NCBI GenBank assembly: GCA_026400425.1
Contig: JAPLPC010000525.1
Location: 1 to 7,912, forward strand
Origin: Hyphomicrobiales bacterium
GTDB taxonomy: Bacteria; Pseudomonadota; Alphaproteobacteria; Rhizobiales; Xanthobacteraceae
Reading direction: 5' to 3'
Length of the DNA stretch: 7,912 bases
The notes under the pieces were generated by a model that searched no databases, was not told where the DNA came from, and saw nothing but the letters and a program-made list of their open reading frames with translations. A program made the position numbers and the translations under genes. Positions 5,244-7,912 of this stretch are shown piece after piece. Each line of letters begins with the position of its first letter. Position 1 is the first letter of the stretch.

Positions 5244-6305
5244 ATGCCCCTCTCCCGCCGCAAGCTCCTCGCCTCGATCGGCGCCGTCACCGCAACGGCA
5301 GCCGGTTCCGCTTTCTGGATGTCCCGCATGCCCACCTATACCGGCCCCGTCTCCGATCACTTCGACGGCAAGGTCTTTTTCGATCCGGACGGCGTGCCGC
5401 CGAAGTCGCTTGGCGAGGTGTTGCGATGGCAATTTGGCGGCGGTCGCAAGCGCGAGGTCTGGCCGGACTGGGTCGAGAACGAATTCGCCGATACGCCGCC
5501 TGCGAAAGTGGAAAGCGGCGTGCGGCTGTCCTATGTCGGCCATGCGAGCTGGCTGATCCAGACCGCCGGCATCAACATTCTGTTCGATCCGGTGTGGTCG
5601 GAGCGCGTCTCGCCGGTGGCCTTTGCCGGTCCTAAGCGCCACAACGCGCCAGGCATCGCATTCGAAAAGCTGCCGAAGATCGATGTCGTGCTGGTATCGC
5701 ACGGGCATTACGACCATCTCGACATCCCCACTCTGTCGAAGCTGCAAGCGGCATTTGCGCCGCGCGTGATCACACCGCTGGGCAATGATGTCACCATGAC
5801 CAGCAGCGATCCCAAGATCAAAGCGGAGGCCTATGACTGGCAGGACCGCGTCGATCTCGGCAATGGCGTTGCGGCGACCCTGGTGCCGACCCGGCACTGG
5901 ACCGCGCGCGGCCTATGGGACCGCAACAAGTGTCTGTGGGCGAGCTTCGTGCTGGAGACACCGGCCGGCAAGCTCTACATCGTCGGCGACAGCGGCTACG
6001 GCGATGGTGGGCACTTCCGCCGCGTGCGTGAGAAGCACGGCGACATCCGGCTCGCCATTCTGCCAATCGGCGCCTATGAGCCGCGCTGGTTCATGAAGGA
6101 CCAGCACATGAACCCGGAAGATGCCGTCAAGGCGCTGGCCGACTGCGGCGCGCGGCAAGCCATCGCAAGCCATCACGCGACATTTCAGCTCACGGATGAA
6201 GCGATCGATGCGCCGGTGAAAGGATTGGCACTGGCGCTCGAGGCGGCGCAGCTGCCGATGGACAGATTCCTGGCGCTGAAGCCTGGGCAGAGCTTCGAGA
6301 TCTAA
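5244..6305 (+). CDS. Metallo-beta-lactamase-fold hydrolase, NAPE-PLD-like, with Tat-type signal
   Basis: The 353-residue product belongs to the metallo-beta-lactamase fold branch that includes N-acyl-phosphatidylethanolamine phospholipase D; the bacterial substrate is unknown. Metal ligands by analogy with human NAPE-PLD: H153, H155, D157, H158 in SHGHYDHLD, H218 in TRHW, D249 in GDSGYG, and H310 or H311 in ASHHATF. Upstream is GHASWLIQTAGINILFDPVW (99-118), typical of the group. The N-terminus SRRKLLASIGAVTATAAGSA (4-23) has twin arginines followed by a hydrophobic stretch, resembling a Tat signal, so export of the folded metalloenzyme or membrane anchoring is likely. ATG 5244 lies 13 bp after the toxin stop with no clear Shine-Dalgarno, so it may be coupled to or cotranscribed with the toxin, though I see no functional link. 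The gene is intact, with codon use like the core genome. Confidence 0.88.
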   Translation: MPLSRRKLLASIGAVTATAAGSAFWMSRMPTYTGPVSDHFDGKVFFDPDGVPPKSLGEVLRWQFGGGRKREVWPDWVENEFADTPPAKVESGVRLSYVGHASWLIQTAGINILFDPVWSERVSPVAFAGPKRHNAPGIAFEKLPKIDVVLVSHGHYDHLDIPTLSKLQAAFAPRVITPLGNDVTMTSSDPKIKAEAYDWQDRVDLGNGVAATLVPTRHWTARGLWDRNKCLWASFVLETPAGKLYIVGDSGYGDGGHFRRVREKHGDIRLAILPIGAYEPRWFMKDQHMNPEDAVKALADCGARQAIASHHATFQLTDEAIDAPVKGLALALEAAQLPMDRFLALKPGQSFEI

Positions 6306-6306
6306 T

Positions 6307-6350
6307 CGTGCTGCACGTCAGAAGCCGGCGCTGCGGGCGTTCGGCAGCGC
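6307..6350. repeat. Hairpins between convergent genes
   Basis: Two structures fill the 45-bp gap: CGTGC-T-GCACG (6307-6317) and a perfect 7-bp stem GCGCTGC/GCAGCGC (6328-6334 with 6344-6350) with a 9-base loop. Neither strand has a T-run after the stems, so they are not classical Rho-independent terminators. They could still protect or define the 3' ends of the two facing transcripts. Confidence 0.4.
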
Positions 6351-7193
6351 TTATCGGCCCCAGCGATCCTGCCATATCTTCTCACCGACCATGCAGTTCA
6401 CCCGCGGCTCGCGGGCAGCAGCCGGAATGATTTTGGCGTAAGGCAGTGCGATACCTGCGACCTCCATCACCAGCTTGGTGCGGATCGCTTCCTTGAACTT
6501 GTCGCGCTCCTTGATCGGCACCACGAAGGCGCCGGGACCACCGATCACGCAGTCCTCATAATACCAATCGAGATTCTCGATATCCATGGTCGAAAACGAC
6601 AGTTCCTTCGCCATGATCGGCAGGCCGTTGATGATGATGCCTTTCTCCAGCGCGGCATCACGCGCCATGGTGACGGGGCTGCCATTGTTGTTGGGACCGT
6701 CGCCGGAAATGTCGATGACGCGACGTATGCCATGCAACCTGTTTTCGTCGAACAGCGGCATGGCAAAATTGATGGCGCCCGAAATGGAGGTCCGCGAGGC
6801 CCTGCGGATCGGTGTCTTCATGATCTCGGCGGACACCGCATCCGCGGATTCGGGGCCGTCGATGACGCGCCAGGGAATGATTACCTTCTGATCGCTGGCG
6901 GCAGCCCATTCGAAATAGGTGACGGCGATCTTGCCATTCGGCCCCGTCTTGAGCGCGGCCAGGAATTCCTTGGAGACGATGGCCTGGGCGTAGCCCTCGC
7001 GCTGGATCGCCAGTTCGTCCATATCCATCGAATAGGAGACGTCCACCGCAAGGACGAGTTCTACGTCCACGACGGGATCTGGCTTGCTCTGGGCAAGCTG
7101 CGGACGTAGCCCGTTGGCGGCCACGCTCGCCACGTCACCGCCGAGCAAAGCGCCGGCGACGAATACCGCTCCAATCGAGACACACCAGCGCAT
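6351..7193 (-). CDS. DUF1194 protein, secreted von Willebrand factor A-like
   Basis: This is a DUF1194 family member; its role is not established. The 280-residue product starts with a Sec-type signal peptide (MRWCVSIGAVFVAGALLGG, probable cleavage after SVAA, residue 26), so it should be periplasmic. The mature part looks like a VWA domain: a MIDAS motif DVSYS (51-55), T135 in RRASRTSISGAIN and D161/D165 in DISGDGPNNNG provide the expected metal-binding positions. Later conserved segments are INGLPI (188-193), YYEDCVIGGPGAFV (211-224) and a C-terminal NCMVGEKIWQDRWGR. Cysteines 215 and 267 could form a disulfide. ATG 7193-7191 has GGGAGG (7205-7200) six bases upstream. The gene is a single unit, convergent with the metallo-hydrolase and divergent from clpS. 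Family assignment is firm; function is unknown. Confidence 0.9.
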   Translation of the reverse strand: MRWCVSIGAVFVAGALLGGDVASVAANGLRPQLAQSKPDPVVDVELVLAVDVSYSMDMDELAIQREGYAQAIVSKEFLAALKTGPNGKIAVTYFEWAAASDQKVIIPWRVIDGPESADAVSAEIMKTPIRRASRTSISGAINFAMPLFDENRLHGIRRVIDISGDGPNNNGSPVTMARDAALEKGIIINGLPIMAKELSFSTMDIENLDWYYEDCVIGGPGAFVVPIKERDKFKEAIRTKLVMEVAGIALPYAKIIPAAAREPRVNCMVGEKIWQDRWGR

Positions 7194-7305
7194 TGCGGCC
7201 CTCCCGTTGAGAATCGAAGGGTGACACGCAAATGACGGAGCGCAAAGCGGGAACCGCAGGGGCGCTTCACAATCAAGTCAGTACCATCGGCGGATGGTCG
7301 GAGCA

Positions 7306-7334
7306 TCGACAGCGACCGGCGGCGCTATTATATC
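7306..7334 (+). promoter_or_regulatory. Possible sigma-70-type promoter for clpS
   Basis: TCGACA (7306-7311, 5 of 6 to the -35 consensus) and TATATC (7329-7334, 4 of 6 to the -10) are 17 bases apart. The predicted start near 7341 gives a leader of about 36 bases before the clpS ATG. The rest of the 183-bp divergent gap shows the Shine-Dalgarno of the DUF1194 gene but no clear promoter for it. Confidence 0.4.
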
Positions 7335-7376
7335 CGTCTGGAGCGCGTCCCTGACGTCCGAGCCCCCTGAAAAGCC

Positions 7377-7682
7377 ATGCCCGACAGCACGATCAAGCCG
7401 CAGACCAAAGCGAAGCCAAAGCTCGAACGGCCGAAACTGTACAAGGTCATTCTCGTCAACGACGACTTCACACCGCGCGAATTCGTCGTCCGGGTGCTGA
7501 AGGCCGAATTCCGGATGGGCGAGGACCAGGCGGCGAAAGTGATGCTCACCGCCCATCAGCGCGGCGTCTGCGTGGTCGCTGTATTTGCGCGCGACATCGC
7601 GGAAACCAAGGCGACGCGGGCGACGGACGCCGGACGCGCCAAGGGCTATCCGCTGCTGTTTACGACGGAGCCGGAAGAATAG
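7377..7682 (+). CDS. clpS: ClpS2-type N-degron adaptor of ClpAP
   Basis: ClpS binds destabilising N-terminal residues and hands substrates to the ClpA(P) protease. The 101-residue product has the family core YKVILVNDDFTPREFV (22-37), MLTAH (56-60), then AETKATRATDAGRAKGYPLL. Aligned with E. coli ClpS, pocket residues N34, D35, D36, M62 and H66 correspond to N28, D29, D30, M56 and H60. The gatekeeper M40 is replaced by R34, a change typical of the second, solitary ClpS paralogue (ClpS2) of Rhizobiales; the clpA-linked ClpS1 keeps Met. No clpA lies next to it here. ATG 7377 follows a weak GAAAAG. The N-terminal 18 residues are basic and probably flexible, as usual. Its last 23 bases overlap the end of the cyclase gene on the other strand. 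Confidence 0.94.
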   Translation: MPDSTIKPQTKAKPKLERPKLYKVILVNDDFTPREFVVRVLKAEFRMGEDQAAKVMLTAHQRGVCVVAVFARDIAETKATRATDAGRAKGYPLLFTTEPEE

Positions 7683-7912
7683 CCGAAGCGCCGGCCACCG
7701 CTTCCTCGACCAGCCCATAGACTCGCTCGGCGCGCGCGAAGCCCGCGATGGGAAACTCGCCGAGATCCGCCCAGTCTGCGTAGCTGGCATCGGCAAAAGC
7801 CGACGACGCTACTACGGTACGCCCAAGCCTTCCCGCGATCTTCTCCAGCCGCGCAGCGAGGTTGACCGCCGGCCCGATACAGGTGAAATCGACCCGGTCG
7901 CCGCCGCCGATA
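7660..7912 (-). CDS. Class III adenylate/guanylate cyclase, C-terminal end
   Basis: The last 83 codons of a gene that enters from the right edge. The reading IGGGDRVDFTCIGPAVNLAARLEK contains the NxxxR pair (AVNLAAR) that stabilises the transition state in class III nucleotide cyclases, followed by GRTVVASSAFAD and a final DLGEFPIAGFARAERVYGL, the usual end of the catalytic domain. It would make cAMP (or cGMP) from the NTP. Substrate-specifying residues and any N-terminal sensor domain are outside the window. The TAA (7662-7660) falls inside clpS, a 23-bp tail-to-tail overlap that adds the codons for GASAILPAPS after the normal domain end. Confidence 0.88.
   Translation of the reverse strand, partial: IGGGDRVDFTCIGPAVNLAARLEKIAGRLGRTVVASSAFADASYADWADLGEFPIAGFARAERVYGLVEEAVAGASAILPAPS

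Noticed and set aside
5109..5897. 262-codon minus-strand frame over the toxin end and hydrolase
   Set aside because: Opposite strand of two motif-bearing genes, Arg/His/Gly-rich, without any family signature.

Overview
The window reads as a chromosomal segment of an alphaproteobacterium of the order Hyphomicrobiales, most likely the Bradyrhizobium/Rhodopseudomonas/Afipia group (Nitrobacteraceae). The evidence is high GC coding DNA, a minus-strand translation block in the order ffh-rpsP-rimM-trmD-rplS followed by leuC, the proline/glycine-rich tail of Ffh, and a solitary ClpS2-type adaptor. The genus is inferred from protein resemblance, not from a search.

Layout. 1-206 is the N-terminal part of leuC (minus, runs off the left edge). 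207-574 is a 368-bp gap holding a candidate 39-codon ORF with a possible leaderless promoter, overlapping hairpins, and a good Rho-independent terminator (514-541) that closes the translation operon. 575-4327 is that operon, all on the minus strand: ffh (SRP GTPase), rpsP (S16), rimM (30S maturation), trmD (tRNA m1G37 methylase) and rplS (L19). 4328-4580 is a divergent intergenic region. 4581-5230 (plus) is a somewhat lower-GC Phd-like antitoxin / VapC-like PIN toxin pair. Thirteen bases later comes a metallo-beta-lactamase-fold protein with a Tat-like signal (5244-6305). It converges on a secreted DUF1194/VWA-like protein (6351-7193, minus). clpS2 (7377-7682, plus) is divergent from that gene and overlaps by 23 bp, tail to tail, the end of a class III adenylate/guanylate cyclase (7660-7912, minus, runs off the right edge).

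How the genes fit together. The left half is housekeeping: ribosomal proteins, ribosome maturation, tRNA modification and membrane targeting transcribed together. The right half is a set of single genes with no obvious shared pathway: a toxin-antitoxin pair, two exported proteins, an N-degron adaptor and a cyclase.

The strongest anomaly is in ffh. The NG GTPase domain jumps in frame from just after the P-loop (residue 122) to the sequence that normally follows the G2/motif II DxxRPAA element, so about 25 residues that are essentially universal in SRP GTPases are absent from an otherwise intact, normally essential gene. The antitoxin shows a similar, smaller gap: the RxGxxxAxL strand typical of Phd/YefM proteins is missing. 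I see no large undescribed multi-gene system. The candidates most worth following are the ffh lesion, the leuC-upstream small ORF and the rimM-trmD spacer.
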